From the NCBI RefSeq assembly GCF_019733355.1, contig NZ_JAIHLQ010000025.1:41559-105558 (forward strand): DNA of 64,000 nt, given 5' to 3'. Below are positions 8,485-16,786 of this stretch, piece by piece (position 1 is the stretch's first letter; every line of letters starts with the position of its first letter). This stretch comes from Pseudomonas baetica (GTDB lineage: Bacteria; Pseudomonadota; Gammaproteobacteria; Pseudomonadales; Pseudomonadaceae). The translations under genes were made by a program, and so were the position numbers. The notes under the pieces are model-generated. The model worked only from the letters and a program-made list of their open reading frames with translations, was not told the origin of the DNA and made no database searches.

Positions 8485-9507
8485 CTATTTGACCAGCCGC
8501 TTTTCCTTCGACGGGCGATAACCGAAATACGCGCTGTAGCACTTGCTGAAATGGCTCGGCGAGACGAAGCCACAGGCCACCAGCACTTCTACCTGCGACA
8601 GTTCAGTGTGTTGCAGCAAGCGCCGCGCTTCGGTGATGCGCAGCTCCAGGTAATAGCGCTGCGGTGTGGTGCCGAGTTGTTCTTTGAACAGACGCTCTAA
8701 CTGACGACGGGATCGACCGGCGTAAACCGCCAGTTGCTCCAGCTCCAGCGGCTCTTCGAGGTTGGCATCCATCAGCTTCACCACTTCGCGCAACGGCGCG
8801 CTGACGCAGATATTCTCGTCCGGTTTGATCCGCCGATAACGCGACTCCTCGAACGCCAGAATATCCTCGATGCCCTCGACCAACGCCTTACCGTGCAAAC
8901 CCTTGATCCAGTCCAGCGCCATATGAAAAGCCCCGGACGGGCTCGACGCTGTGAGCCGGTCACGATCGATCACGTAGGGCTCGCTGCTGACTTGGGTGGA
9001 CTTGGCAATTTCGGTGAGTGCCGGACGATGCTCCGGGTGGATCGCGCAGCGGTAACTGTCGAGCAATCCGGCGCGGCCAAGAAACCACGCGCCATTCCAC
9101 AACCCGGCCAGACTGATACCCCGCTCCGCTGCTGCACGCAACAGACTGATCAACTCATCGGCCGCCTTCAGCTCGGTGCGATAACCACCGCACACCACCA
9201 GCAGATCAAGCTCTTGAAGAGCCGCCAGATCAATCCGCGCATCCGGGCGAATGACCAGGCCCAAGTCACTGATCACCTCACCTTCACCCAAGCCAAACGT
9301 ACGAGAAGCAAACAGCTCCGCACGCAACAGATTGGCGGTGATGATCGTGTCCAACGCCTGAGTGAAGGCCGGCAGCGAAAAGTGTTCGAGCAGCAGAAAA
9401 CCGGTGCGCGTGATGCGAGTTTCAGCAGATTGCTCATTAAGATAGCGGAGGTTTTTCCCCTTCATTCCCCCGCTGAATTGGCGTCGTTCGATCAAGGTCG
9501 GGTCCAT
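8485..9507 (-). CDS. GlxA-family AraC-type transcriptional regulator
   Basis: A regulator of about 340 residues with two domains: an N-terminal DJ-1/PfpI-like (amidase-like) fold (GFLLLEHFSLPAFTQALD, LDLLVVCGGY, GISLAGLWNGAWFLGRAGLLD) and a C-terminal AraC DNA-binding region (LEQLAVYAGRSRRQLERLFKEQLGTTPQRYYLELRITEARRLL and VACGFVSPSHFSKCYSAYFGYRPS). This is the architecture of GlxA/GbdR/ArgR-type regulators of amine and amino acid use in pseudomonads. Both candidate ATGs (9507, 9465) lack a well placed ribosome site, so the start is uncertain. It lies divergent from the ABC transporter operon and may regulate it. Confidence 0.88.
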   Translation of the reverse strand: MDPTLIERRQFSGGMKGKNLRYLNEQSAETRITRTGFLLLEHFSLPAFTQALDTIITANLLRAELFASRTFGLGEGEVISDLGLVIRPDARIDLAALQELDLLVVCGGYRTELKAADELISLLRAAAERGISLAGLWNGAWFLGRAGLLDSYRCAIHPEHRPALTEIAKSTQVSSEPYVIDRDRLTASSPSGAFHMALDWIKGLHGKALVEGIEDILAFEESRYRRIKPDENICVSAPLREVVKLMDANLEEPLELEQLAVYAGRSRRQLERLFKEQLGTTPQRYYLELRITEARRLLQHTELSQVEVLVACGFVSPSHFSKCYSAYFGYRPSKEKRLVK

Positions 9508-9697
9508 CGGTGATGTTGTTATCCGCCGATAGTTGGCCTGATCCGCGCCAGAGTCAATCACCCCTGCGGCGATACAACGAACTGCCAGCACTGGCCTTTG
9601 GATCGTCGAATGCGTATAACCTCGCCGTTTCGTCTAACCTGACTTTGCGCCCAGTTGCAGGCGCACCGACATTGACGCTTACGAAACGGAGATTCCC

Positions 9698-10561
9698 ATG
9701 CTCAAGCGAACCCTGGCATTGACGGCCGGTCTGGCCCTGTCCTTTTCCGCTCTGGTGGCGCACGCCGCCGATGTGCTGAAGGTCAGCGCCATTCCCGATG
9801 AGGCCCCGACCGAGCTGCTGCGCAAATTCGAGCCACTGGGCGCTTATCTGGAACAACAACTGGGCATGAAGGTGCAGTTCGTGCCGGTGGCCGATTACCC
9901 GGCGGTAGTAGAAGCACTCGCCACCGACCGTCTCGACATGGCCTGGCTGGGCGGCTTCACCTTTGTTCAGGCGCGCTTGAAGACCGACGCCACCACTCCG
10001 GTGATTCCATTGGTGCAGCGCGAACAGGACGCGCAGTTCACCAGCAAATTCATCACGGCTGACCCGAACGTCAAGAGCCTGGCCGACCTGAAAGGCAAGA
10101 CCTTCGCCTTCGGTTCCGTGTCGTCCACTTCCGGCAGCCTGATGCCGCGTTACTTCATGCTGAAAAATGACGGCATCAAGCCGGAAGCGTATTTCAGCCG
10201 CGTCGCCTACTCCGGCGCCCACGACGCCACCGTGGCCTGGGTGCAGGCCGGCAAGGTCGACGCGGGTGTGTTGAACGCCAGTGTCTGGCAGAAACTGGTG
10301 GATGCCGGCAAGGTCGACACCACAAAAGTGAAAGTCTTCGCCACCACCCCGCCCTACTTCGATTACAACTGGACCGTGCGCGGCACGCTCGACCCGGCAC
10401 TGGCGGCGAAGATCAAAAAAGCTTTCCTTGATCTGGACCCGGCCAACCCTGAGCAGAAGAAGATTCTTGATCTGCAGGCGGCCAGCCGCTTCATCGATAC
10501 CAAGCCTGAGAACTACAAGGGCATCGAGGAAGCCGCCCGCGCTGCCGATCTGCTGAAATGA
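9698..10561 (+). CDS. PhnD-like periplasmic binding protein (putative selenate ABC transporter)
   Basis: 287 residues with a clear signal peptide (MLKRTLALTAGLALSFSALVAHAAD) and the PhnD-type fold: VSAIPDEAPTELLRKFEPL, YPAVVEALATDRLDMAWLGGFTFVQA, LKGKTFAFGSVSSTSGSLMPRYFML, and GAHDATVAWVQAGKVDAGV. The sequence pattern fits the binding-protein group annotated in Pseudomonas as a putative selenate transporter; that substrate is family-based and not shown here. A phosphonate or other oxyanion is possible. It is the first gene of a four-gene operon in which each stop overlaps the next start. Confidence 0.85.
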   Translation: MLKRTLALTAGLALSFSALVAHAADVLKVSAIPDEAPTELLRKFEPLGAYLEQQLGMKVQFVPVADYPAVVEALATDRLDMAWLGGFTFVQARLKTDATTPVIPLVQREQDAQFTSKFITADPNVKSLADLKGKTFAFGSVSSTSGSLMPRYFMLKNDGIKPEAYFSRVAYSGAHDATVAWVQAGKVDAGVLNASVWQKLVDAGKVDTTKVKVFATTPPYFDYNWTVRGTLDPALAAKIKKAFLDLDPANPEQKKILDLQAASRFIDTKPENYKGIEEAARAADLLK

Positions 10562-11355
10562 CCTTACGCCTCACCCAAGGTAGCCTGCGTCACGCCAATG
10601 GAGTCGACGCGCTTCGCAGCATCGACTTGCAGATTGGCGTCGGCGAACAGGTCGCCATCATCGGCCCGTCCGGCGCTGGTAAATCGAGTTTGCTCAACCT
10701 GCTGGCCACCGCTCTGCGGCCCAGCAGCGGTGAGATCCAAGTGCTAGGCGAGCGCGCCTGGCATTTGTCTGCGCACCAACGGCAGCGCCTGCGCGCGCGT
10801 ATCGGTCTGGTGCACCAGGCACCGCCCCTGCCGCCGCGTCAACGGGTGGTCACGGCGGTGCTGGCCGGCAAACTCGGGCAGTGGAGTCTGGGCAAAAGTT
10901 TGTTGAATCTACTCCATCCGCTGGACGTGCCCGGCGCCCGCGCGGCGTTGGCGCGTCTGGATCTGGGCGATAAGCTGTTCGCCCATTGCCAGCAATTGTC
11001 GGGGGGCCAATTGCAGCGCGTCGGCATCGCTCGGGTGCTGTATCAGGCGCCGGAGATTTTGTTGGCCGACGAGCCGGTTTCGGCGATGGACCCGGTCATG
11101 GCCGGGCACACGCTGTCGATCCTGTCTCGGCATGCCCGCGAGCACAACGTTACGCTGGTGGCGAGCCTGCACGCGGTGGATCTGGCGCTCTCGCACTTTC
11201 CACGCGTCATCGGTTTGCGAGAAGGGCAGATTCTGTTCGACAGTCCTTGCGATCAAGTCAGCCCCGAGATGCTCGAAGCACTGTACGCCAACGAAAAAAT
11301 GCAATCGCCAACGGCTGCGGTGGCGCCTTTGACTGTGCAGATTCCACGATGCTGA
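10558..11355 (+). CDS. ABC transporter ATP-binding protein, PhnC-like
   Basis: A 265-residue ATPase with Walker A GPSGAGKSS, Q-loop segment IGLVHQAPPLPPRQRV, signature LSGGQLQRVGIARVLYQAPEILLADEP (Walker B inside) and the H-loop VASLHAVDLAL. It powers import with the two permeases encoded downstream. The ATG overlaps the stop of the binding-protein gene (ATGA), pointing to translational coupling. The PhnC resemblance matches the PhnD-like binding protein. Confidence 0.93.
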   Translation: MTLRLTQGSLRHANGVDALRSIDLQIGVGEQVAIIGPSGAGKSSLLNLLATALRPSSGEIQVLGERAWHLSAHQRQRLRARIGLVHQAPPLPPRQRVVTAVLAGKLGQWSLGKSLLNLLHPLDVPGARAALARLDLGDKLFAHCQQLSGGQLQRVGIARVLYQAPEILLADEPVSAMDPVMAGHTLSILSRHAREHNVTLVASLHAVDLALSHFPRVIGLREGQILFDSPCDQVSPEMLEALYANEKMQSPTAAVAPLTVQIPRC

Positions 11356-12173
11356 GCGCTGATTCACGGGATCCCGCGGCATGGCCACGGCTGCTGTTGA
11401 CCGTGTTGGCGATTGCCTTGTTGTGGCCGGGGATCCAGCTCAGTGAACTGAATCTGGGCGTGCTGCTACCCGACAGCCAGAATGAAATGGGCCGGTTTGT
11501 CGCGCAATTCTGGCCACCGGCGCACGACGAAGCGTTTGTGCAGTTACTGCTCAAAGCCACCTTACAAACTCTGGCCATCGCCACAGCCGGCATGGCGCTG
11601 GCGCTGGTATTGGCGATACCGGCCAGCCTGATCGCCAGTCGCGCCCTATCGCTGTCCGCGGCCTCGAGGGGCGGTGTTCCAAGTCGGCTGGGGCGTTTGC
11701 TGCGCTGGCCGATTCGCGGCTTGCTGATCTTTTTGCGCAGCGTGCCAGAAATCGTCTGGGCGCTGCTGTTCGTGCGCGCCGTCGGGTTAGGACCGGCGGC
11801 GGGTGTGCTGGCAATCGCCATCACCTACAGCGGCATGCTCGGCAAGGTTTACGCGGAGATTTTCGAGTCCACCAGTCAGCGGCCGGCACACGCGTTGTTG
11901 CAGGCTGGCAGTGGCCGACTGGCTGCTTTTGCCTACGGTATTCTGCCCAATGTGGCGGCGGAATTATTGTCGTACACGGTGTATCGATGGGAGTGCGCGA
12001 TCCGCGCTTCGGTGGTGATGGGCTTTGTCGGTGCCGGAGGGCTCGGCCAGCAAATCGACCTGTCGATCCGCATGTTCGCTGGCGGTGAGGTCGCCAGTAT
12101 TCTGCTGACCTTCCTGCTGCTGGTGCTCGCGGCCGATCAACTTAGCCGCTTGCTGCGCTGGAGACTGGCATGA
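11349..12173 (+). CDS. ABC transporter permease 1, PhnE-like
   Basis: 274 residues, six or so membrane helices, with the permease EAA-type loop: SGMLGKVYAEIFESTSQRPAHALLQAG and the C-terminal VVMGFVGAGGLGQQIDLSIRMF. The PhnE-like motif RSVPEIVWALLFVRAVGLGPAAGVLAI is clear. The start at 11349 lies inside the end of the ATPase gene. Two different PhnE-type permeases in a row suggest a heterodimeric membrane channel. Confidence 0.9.
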   Translation: MLSADSRDPAAWPRLLLTVLAIALLWPGIQLSELNLGVLLPDSQNEMGRFVAQFWPPAHDEAFVQLLLKATLQTLAIATAGMALALVLAIPASLIASRALSLSAASRGGVPSRLGRLLRWPIRGLLIFLRSVPEIVWALLFVRAVGLGPAAGVLAIAITYSGMLGKVYAEIFESTSQRPAHALLQAGSGRLAAFAYGILPNVAAELLSYTVYRWECAIRASVVMGFVGAGGLGQQIDLSIRMFAGGEVASILLTFLLLVLAADQLSRLLRWRLA

Positions 12174-12937
12174 ATCGCCTGATCAATCTGTTGCTGATCG
12201 CGGGTATCGGTGTGGCCGTCATCGCTTCTTTCACTTACCTGAGCCTCGACATCAGCGAACTGGGCAGCGCCACCAGCCTGAAACAAATGGCGGCGTATGT
12301 GCAGCGCTTTTTCAGCCCGGATCTGAGTGCGGATTACCTGAAAGCCATTTTCAAAGGCTCGATGGAAACGTTGGCCATGTCAGCTATTGGAACCCTGCTC
12401 GCGGCGTTGTTCGGCATCCTCCTCGCCCTGCCCGCTGCCGGGCGTTTCGGCTGGCCGCTGCAAAGCGTTTCGCGCCTGTTGCTCAACGGCCTGCGGGCGA
12501 TTCCCGAGCTGGTCTGGGCCGCGCTGATGGTGCTCGCCGCCGGCCTGGGCCCAAACGCTGGCACCCTCGCCCTTGCCCTGCACACCACTGGCGTGCTCGG
12601 CCGATTGTTCGCCGAAGCCCTGGAAAACACCCCGCCGCAACCCGCCGAAGCGATCCGTTTGCAGGGCGGCAACCCAATCCTCGCCTTCTGCTACGGCACC
12701 TTGCCTAACCTCGCGCCGCAACTGCTCGCCTACTGCCTGTATCGCTGGGAGAACAACATCCGCATGGCCAGCGTGCTGGGTTTTGTCGGCGCTGGCGGGC
12801 TCGGGCAGATGCTGTATGTAAGCCTGAGCCTGTTTCAGGAAGCGCAGGCCAGCACGGTGATTCTGGCGATGCTGGTGCTGGTGTTTGCGGTGGACTGGTT
12901 GAGTGCGTGGAGCCGCCAGCGCTGGGTGAAGGCGTAA
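12170..12937 (+). CDS. ABC transporter permease 2, PhnE-like
   Basis: 255 residues with the same plan as the preceding permease: RAIPELVWAALMVLAAGLGPNAGTLALAL, the EAA-type loop HTTGVLGRLFAEALENTPPQPAEAIRLQGGN, and MASVLGFVGAGGLGQMLYVSLSLF. Its ATG overlaps the previous stop (ATGA). It is the last gene of the operon; beyond it the sequence turns into a transporter gene remnant on the same strand. Confidence 0.9.
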   Translation: MNRLINLLLIAGIGVAVIASFTYLSLDISELGSATSLKQMAAYVQRFFSPDLSADYLKAIFKGSMETLAMSAIGTLLAALFGILLALPAAGRFGWPLQSVSRLLLNGLRAIPELVWAALMVLAAGLGPNAGTLALALHTTGVLGRLFAEALENTPPQPAEAIRLQGGNPILAFCYGTLPNLAPQLLAYCLYRWENNIRMASVLGFVGAGGLGQMLYVSLSLFQEAQASTVILAMLVLVFAVDWLSAWSRQRWVKA

Positions 12938-12968
12938 ACACCGATGCATCACTGAGGAGTAGCACAAG

Positions 12969-13140
12969 GTCATCTTCGTCTTTTCGCTCGGCACGGTGTT
13001 CTCGATGTCGCTGCCCTATCACATCGGCAACGGTTGGCTAGGCGGTTTCCCGCCGACGGTGGCACTAGTCATGGTCGCAGTAACAGGGGATTGCGGCTGC
13101 ACAGCGACTGTCCTGCTGGTAGTCATCACCCGGTTTTATC
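12969..13140 (+). pseudogene. remnant of an MFS (metabolite:H+ symporter) gene
   Basis: The translation VFSLGTVFSMSLPYHIGNGWLGGFPPTVALVMVAVTGD matches the second-to-last region of metabolite/H+ symporters (usually LPYHIGNGWFGGFLP...ATGNIYYGLWYP). After TGD the reading departs from the family, and no start or upstream helices remain. Only about 50 codons survive, so this is debris of a deleted transporter. The rest of the 12938-13258 gap holds nothing I can identify. Confidence 0.6.
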
Positions 13141-13258
13141 AGATTAAGTCGTTAGGCAACCGCAGGCTTCCCCCACCGTTCGTTCAGCCAATCAAAGAAA
13201 TATCGAACGCTAGCCTCAAACCGCCCCTCCAACGATTACACCCATGGAGGTCTGCGAT

Positions 13259-13477
13259 ATGAACAGCAATGACGACAAAACCATGAATGCCCAGCCCACC
13301 GACGCTTCCGGGAAACCGGTGAATGTGGTCGAACGTGATCTTGAAGACAAGGACGGTGACACCAGGGCCGTGGATGAGGTGATCACACCGACCTCGACCC
13401 GGGTCAAAGAGCAGGACGCGGAGGCGTTAAAGCGCAAAACCGATGAGATTGAACGCAAGGTAGCGGACGGGAATTGA
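13259..13477 (+). CDS. small acidic hypothetical protein
   Basis: 72 very hydrophilic residues rich in Asp, Glu, Lys and Thr, with no hydrophobic core, so probably disordered (VVERDLEDKDGDTRAVDEVI, EALKRKTDEIERKVADGN). The ATG at 13259 is preceded by GGAGG at eight bases, a near-perfect ribosome site, which supports a real gene. No family recognised. A 13-bp perfect hairpin follows 50 bases after the stop. Confidence 0.65.
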   Translation: MNSNDDKTMNAQPTDASGKPVNVVERDLEDKDGDTRAVDEVITPTSTRVKEQDAEALKRKTDEIERKVADGN

Positions 13478-13526
13478 TTTTTTCGCCGTATCAGGTGGAT
13501 CTACCTCACCATCCTGGCCTCTCTCC

Positions 13527-13560
13527 GAGCATGAGCGCAGGGATCTGTGCGCTCATGCTC
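13527..13560. repeat. perfect 13-bp inverted repeat
   Basis: GAGCATGAGCGCA and TGCGCTCATGCTC flank an eight-base loop. No U-run follows on either strand, so it is not a canonical terminator, though it may still act as an mRNA 3' end stabiliser for the small upstream gene. Confidence 0.7.
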
Positions 13561-13598
13561 GCCCTTCTGCATCGCGGGTCTTCGACCTGTTGAGTTGA

Positions 13599-14048
13599 GT
13601 GATTACCGTGATTAAACCACGCTATGCCAAAGGCTCTGGCCAAGCGCCAGCGCACCTGGCATCGATCAACGCTGCAGACTCACAAACCGGCGACCTGGTT
13701 TTTGCCGGCGCTGTTGCCGGCCAGCGCCACGTTTCCTTCGCTTCGCATGCAGAGTTGCTGGCCATACTCAACGCCCTCATCCTCGAGCGGGTACCTTTTG
13801 CGGTCGGCGGCATGTGCCCGGGACCGGCGGATGAAGTCGGCTTGCTGATCGCCAATAAAGAACTGGCCGGCCCTTACCTCGAGCTGTCCTGGACTGGCCC
13901 GCAGCAATGGCTTGTGCGCCAGATCGGATACGCCTCAAGCGAATGGCAACAAGTCCCTGACGCGTGTGAAATCGCCAATATTTCATTTAGTGAAGAAACT
14001 CTCATCAGAAACATACTGGCCCGCCATTCGGGAACGGACACCCGTTGA
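13599..14048 (+). CDS. hypothetical protein
   Basis: 149 residues starting at GTG 13599 (a second GTG at 13608 is possible). The sequence is protein-like, with HAELLAILNALILERVPFAVGGMCPGPADEVGLLI and a closing helical part, but matches no family I know. There is no signal peptide or membrane span. The lack of a strong ribosome site lowers certainty about the start. It stands between the small acidic protein and yghU on the same strand. Confidence 0.55.
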   Translation: MITVIKPRYAKGSGQAPAHLASINAADSQTGDLVFAGAVAGQRHVSFASHAELLAILNALILERVPFAVGGMCPGPADEVGLLIANKELAGPYLELSWTGPQQWLVRQIGYASSEWQQVPDACEIANISFSEETLIRNILARHSGTDTR

Positions 14049-14351
14049 ACATTTCGAGAAAAGCAGCTCGGCACCACTATGGCCCAAAGCGTTACACCGC
14101 CACATTCGCGCGAGGTCTCGACACTGTCCGCTTATTGTTGGGCCCGCGAGCCCGACTCCAGTGTTGAAACTGATACCCCCGATACAGCCGCAAAGCATCA
14201 GTGTCATAGCGGTATTGAGTTCAGATGCCCGGCAGAAGCGTTCTTTCACGCAGGCATCAGCTCAAGAAATGCGGAATTTTTTTGTGGCGTAAGCGACAAA
14301 CACGCTACGGTGTCCCTCTGTTCTCAGCCAACAATCGACGAGGCCAATGTC
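14049..14351. other. 303-base gap before yghU
   Basis: The yghU frame stays open back to 14079 but the residues encoded there are not family-like. I see no other gene or strong hairpin; the promoter of yghU should lie here. Confidence 0.5.
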
Positions 14352-15191
14352 ATGAGTAAAACGCCCTACGTTCCGCCCCAGGTCTGGAAAAACGAAGCGC
14401 CATCCGGCGGCCAGTTCGCCAGCATCAACCGCCCGATTGCCGGGCCGACGCATGAGAAGACGTTGCCCGTGGGCAAACATCCGTTGCAGCTCTACTCGCT
14501 TGCCACGCCCAACGGCGTGAAGGTAACGATTCTGCTAGAGGAGTTACTGGCGCTAGGGCATACCGCTGCCGAATACGATGCGTGGCTGATCCGCATTGGC
14601 GAAGGCGATCAGTTCTCCAGCGGTTTTGTCGAGATCAATCCGAACTCGAAAATTCCTGCCCTGCTGGATCGCAGTGTCGAGCCGCCGATTAGGGTGTTCG
14701 AGTCGGGCGCGATCCTGCTCTACCTCGCAGAAAAATTCGGCGCCTTCCTGCCCAAAGACCCGGCAGGACGCACCGAGACGCTCAACTGGCTGTTCTGGCA
14801 GATGGGCGCAGCGCCTTATCTGGGTGGCGGATTCGGGCATTTCTACGCCTATGCGCCGGAGAAAATGGAGTACCCGATCAACCGCTTTACCATGGAAGCC
14901 AAGCGGCAACTGGATGTACTGGATCGGCGTCTTGCGCAAAGCCCTTACCTGGCCGGCGACAGCTACACCATCGCCGACATCGCGGTCTGGCCGTGGTACG
15001 GGCAACTGGTGCGCAACAATGTCTACTCGGCGGCGGAATTTCTGGCCGCTCACGAATACACTCATTTGCAGCGCTGGGCAGAGGATATCGCCAAGCGGCC
15101 AGCGGTCATTCGTGGGCAGCGCGTCAATCGGACGTGGGGCGATGAAGCGAGCCAGGTGCCCGAGCGGCATCAGGCTGGCGATTTGAATTAA
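14352..15191 (+). CDS. yghU: glutathione-dependent disulfide-bond oxidoreductase
   Basis: 279 residues matching the YghU/Nu-class GST line: YVPPQVWKNEAPSGGQFASINRPIAGPTHEK at the N-terminus, HPLQLYSLATPNGVKVTILLEEL, INPNSKIPALLDRS, VFESGAILLYLAEKFG, then the helical domain with ADIAVWPWYGQLV. These enzymes bind two glutathiones and reduce disulfides rather than conjugating substrates; the TPNG stretch replaces the usual catalytic Cys/Ser/Tyr. The ATG at 14352 has GAGG nine bases before it and gives the family start. A perfect 14-bp hairpin follows the stop. Confidence 0.93.
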   Translation: MSKTPYVPPQVWKNEAPSGGQFASINRPIAGPTHEKTLPVGKHPLQLYSLATPNGVKVTILLEELLALGHTAAEYDAWLIRIGEGDQFSSGFVEINPNSKIPALLDRSVEPPIRVFESGAILLYLAEKFGAFLPKDPAGRTETLNWLFWQMGAAPYLGGGFGHFYAYAPEKMEYPINRFTMEAKRQLDVLDRRLAQSPYLAGDSYTIADIAVWPWYGQLVRNNVYSAAEFLAAHEYTHLQRWAEDIAKRPAVIRGQRVNRTWGDEASQVPERHQAGDLN

Positions 15192-15220
15192 GCCACCGGC
15201 GTAACACTGCTCTCGTTAAT

Positions 15221-15254
15221 GGCGGCCGATCAAAAACTCATTTGATCGGCCGCC
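15221..15254. repeat. perfect 14-bp inverted repeat after yghU
   Basis: GGCGGCCGATCAAA and its exact complement flank the six-base loop AACTCA. There is no following T run, so it is either an atypical terminator or an mRNA-stabilising hairpin at the end of yghU. Confidence 0.75.
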
Positions 15255-15377
15255 CAAGCAAACATTTATTCGCATCTTTCATGAGTGGCATTTGCGGGTG
15301 CCTATATGGCATCACGCTGAACGCAGAAGGTGCGAGTGTCCAACCCCCAACCGGTGCGCCTGGGAGACATCAAACCC

Positions 15378-16619
15378 ATGCTGGACATCATCGCAATATT
15401 TCTCTGCATCACCGCGACCCTCGCCTACCTCAATCGTCGTTATGTGGGGCTGCCCCCGGCTATCGGCGTGATGGGCATTGCTTTGGGCCTCTCGCTATTG
15501 AACATGGCCTCTGATGCGCTGGGCTTTCACACGTTGCACACCATCGAACAATCATTGATCGAGTCCATCGACTTTTCCGAGTTGCTGATGCAAGGCATGT
15601 TGTCCTTGCTGTTATTTGCAGGTGCATTGCATGTCAACTTGTCGGAGCTGCGCTCCTACAAATGGCAAATTGCATGCCTGGCCGTCGTTGGTACAACCCT
15701 ATCGACGCTGATCATCGGTTTTGGGCTCTGGGAACTGCTGTCCCTGACCAACCTTGAGTTACCCCTTGCATACTGCCTGGTGTTCGGCGCGCTGATTTCG
15801 CCAACCGACCCGATTGCGGTCATGGGCATCCTGGAATCAGCAGGTGCCCCCCGCAGTGTTGAGGTGGTGATTTCGGGTGAGTCGCTATTTAACGATGGCG
15901 TCAGCGTTGTGCTGTTTTCGCTGATACTGGCAATGATTGCGAGCGGTGAAACGCCCTCTGTCAGCGGTGCATCGCTGGTTTTGCTGAGGGAAGCGGGCGG
16001 CGGCGCGCTTTTAGGGGCGACGGTCGGGTACGTCACATACCGGATGCTCAAGAGTATCGACAGCTATCAGGAAGAGGTTCTCATCACGCTGGCTGCTGTG
16101 CTCGGCGGCTATGCCCTCGCCACGTCTTTGCATGTTTCGGGGCCATTGGCGATGGTGGTGATGGGATTGATTGTGGGGAACCAGGGACGCACCTACGCGA
16201 TGTCTGAAAAAACCGAAAAAAACGTGGATATGTTCTGGGAGCTGATTGATGAAATTCTGAACGCGGTGCTGTTTGTACTCATTGGTCTGGAAGTCGTTCT
16301 GATCCAGTTCTCCAATCCTCTGATTGCCACGGGACTGATGGTGATCGTGCTGACTTTATTATCGCGGCTAATGACGGTTGGGGTTCCGATTGCAGTTCTG
16401 GGCGAACGTTTTCGGCTACCAAAGGGCTCATGGAGCGTGATGACGTGGGGCGGCCTGCGCGGCGGCATTTCGGTGGCGTTGGCTTTGACACTGCCGCCGG
16501 GAGAGGCTCGTGATGTCGTGGTATCGCTGACCTATTCGGTCGTGGTGTTTTCGATCCTGGTCCAGGGCATGTCCATAGGCAAACTGGTCAAACGCGTGAT
16601 TCCATGCACCGACCGATGA
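15378..16619 (+). CDS. CPA1-type Na+(K+)/H+ antiporter
   Basis: 413 residues with about twelve membrane helices. It carries the CPA1/NhaP signature set: LLMQGMLSLLLFAGALHVNLSEL, ALISPTDPIAVMGIL, the functional FNDGVSVVLF helix with its Asp, and TWGGLRGGISVALALTLP near the end. The protein should exchange monovalent cations for protons across the inner membrane and contribute to pH or salt tolerance. The ATG at 15378 has GGGAGA nine bases upstream; the frame is open upstream but non-hydrophobic. Ion preference cannot be read from sequence. Confidence 0.92.
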   Translation: MLDIIAIFLCITATLAYLNRRYVGLPPAIGVMGIALGLSLLNMASDALGFHTLHTIEQSLIESIDFSELLMQGMLSLLLFAGALHVNLSELRSYKWQIACLAVVGTTLSTLIIGFGLWELLSLTNLELPLAYCLVFGALISPTDPIAVMGILESAGAPRSVEVVISGESLFNDGVSVVLFSLILAMIASGETPSVSGASLVLLREAGGGALLGATVGYVTYRMLKSIDSYQEEVLITLAAVLGGYALATSLHVSGPLAMVVMGLIVGNQGRTYAMSEKTEKNVDMFWELIDEILNAVLFVLIGLEVVLIQFSNPLIATGLMVIVLTLLSRLMTVGVPIAVLGERFRLPKGSWSVMTWGGLRGGISVALALTLPPGEARDVVVSLTYSVVVFSILVQGMSIGKLVKRVIPCTDR

Positions 16620-16786
16620 AGTTCGCTCCAGCCTTGGGCCATGGCAAACAGGCCCATCCACCGCCATATGAAGCGAAGGCACTGAGCTGAATTGCAAAAA
16701 CCTCACACTCAGTCGGCCAACGCGCCCATTCGCCATGAGCAGCAATAAAAGATAGTCTTTGGCCCACATCCTTGAAGCGTCACCCC

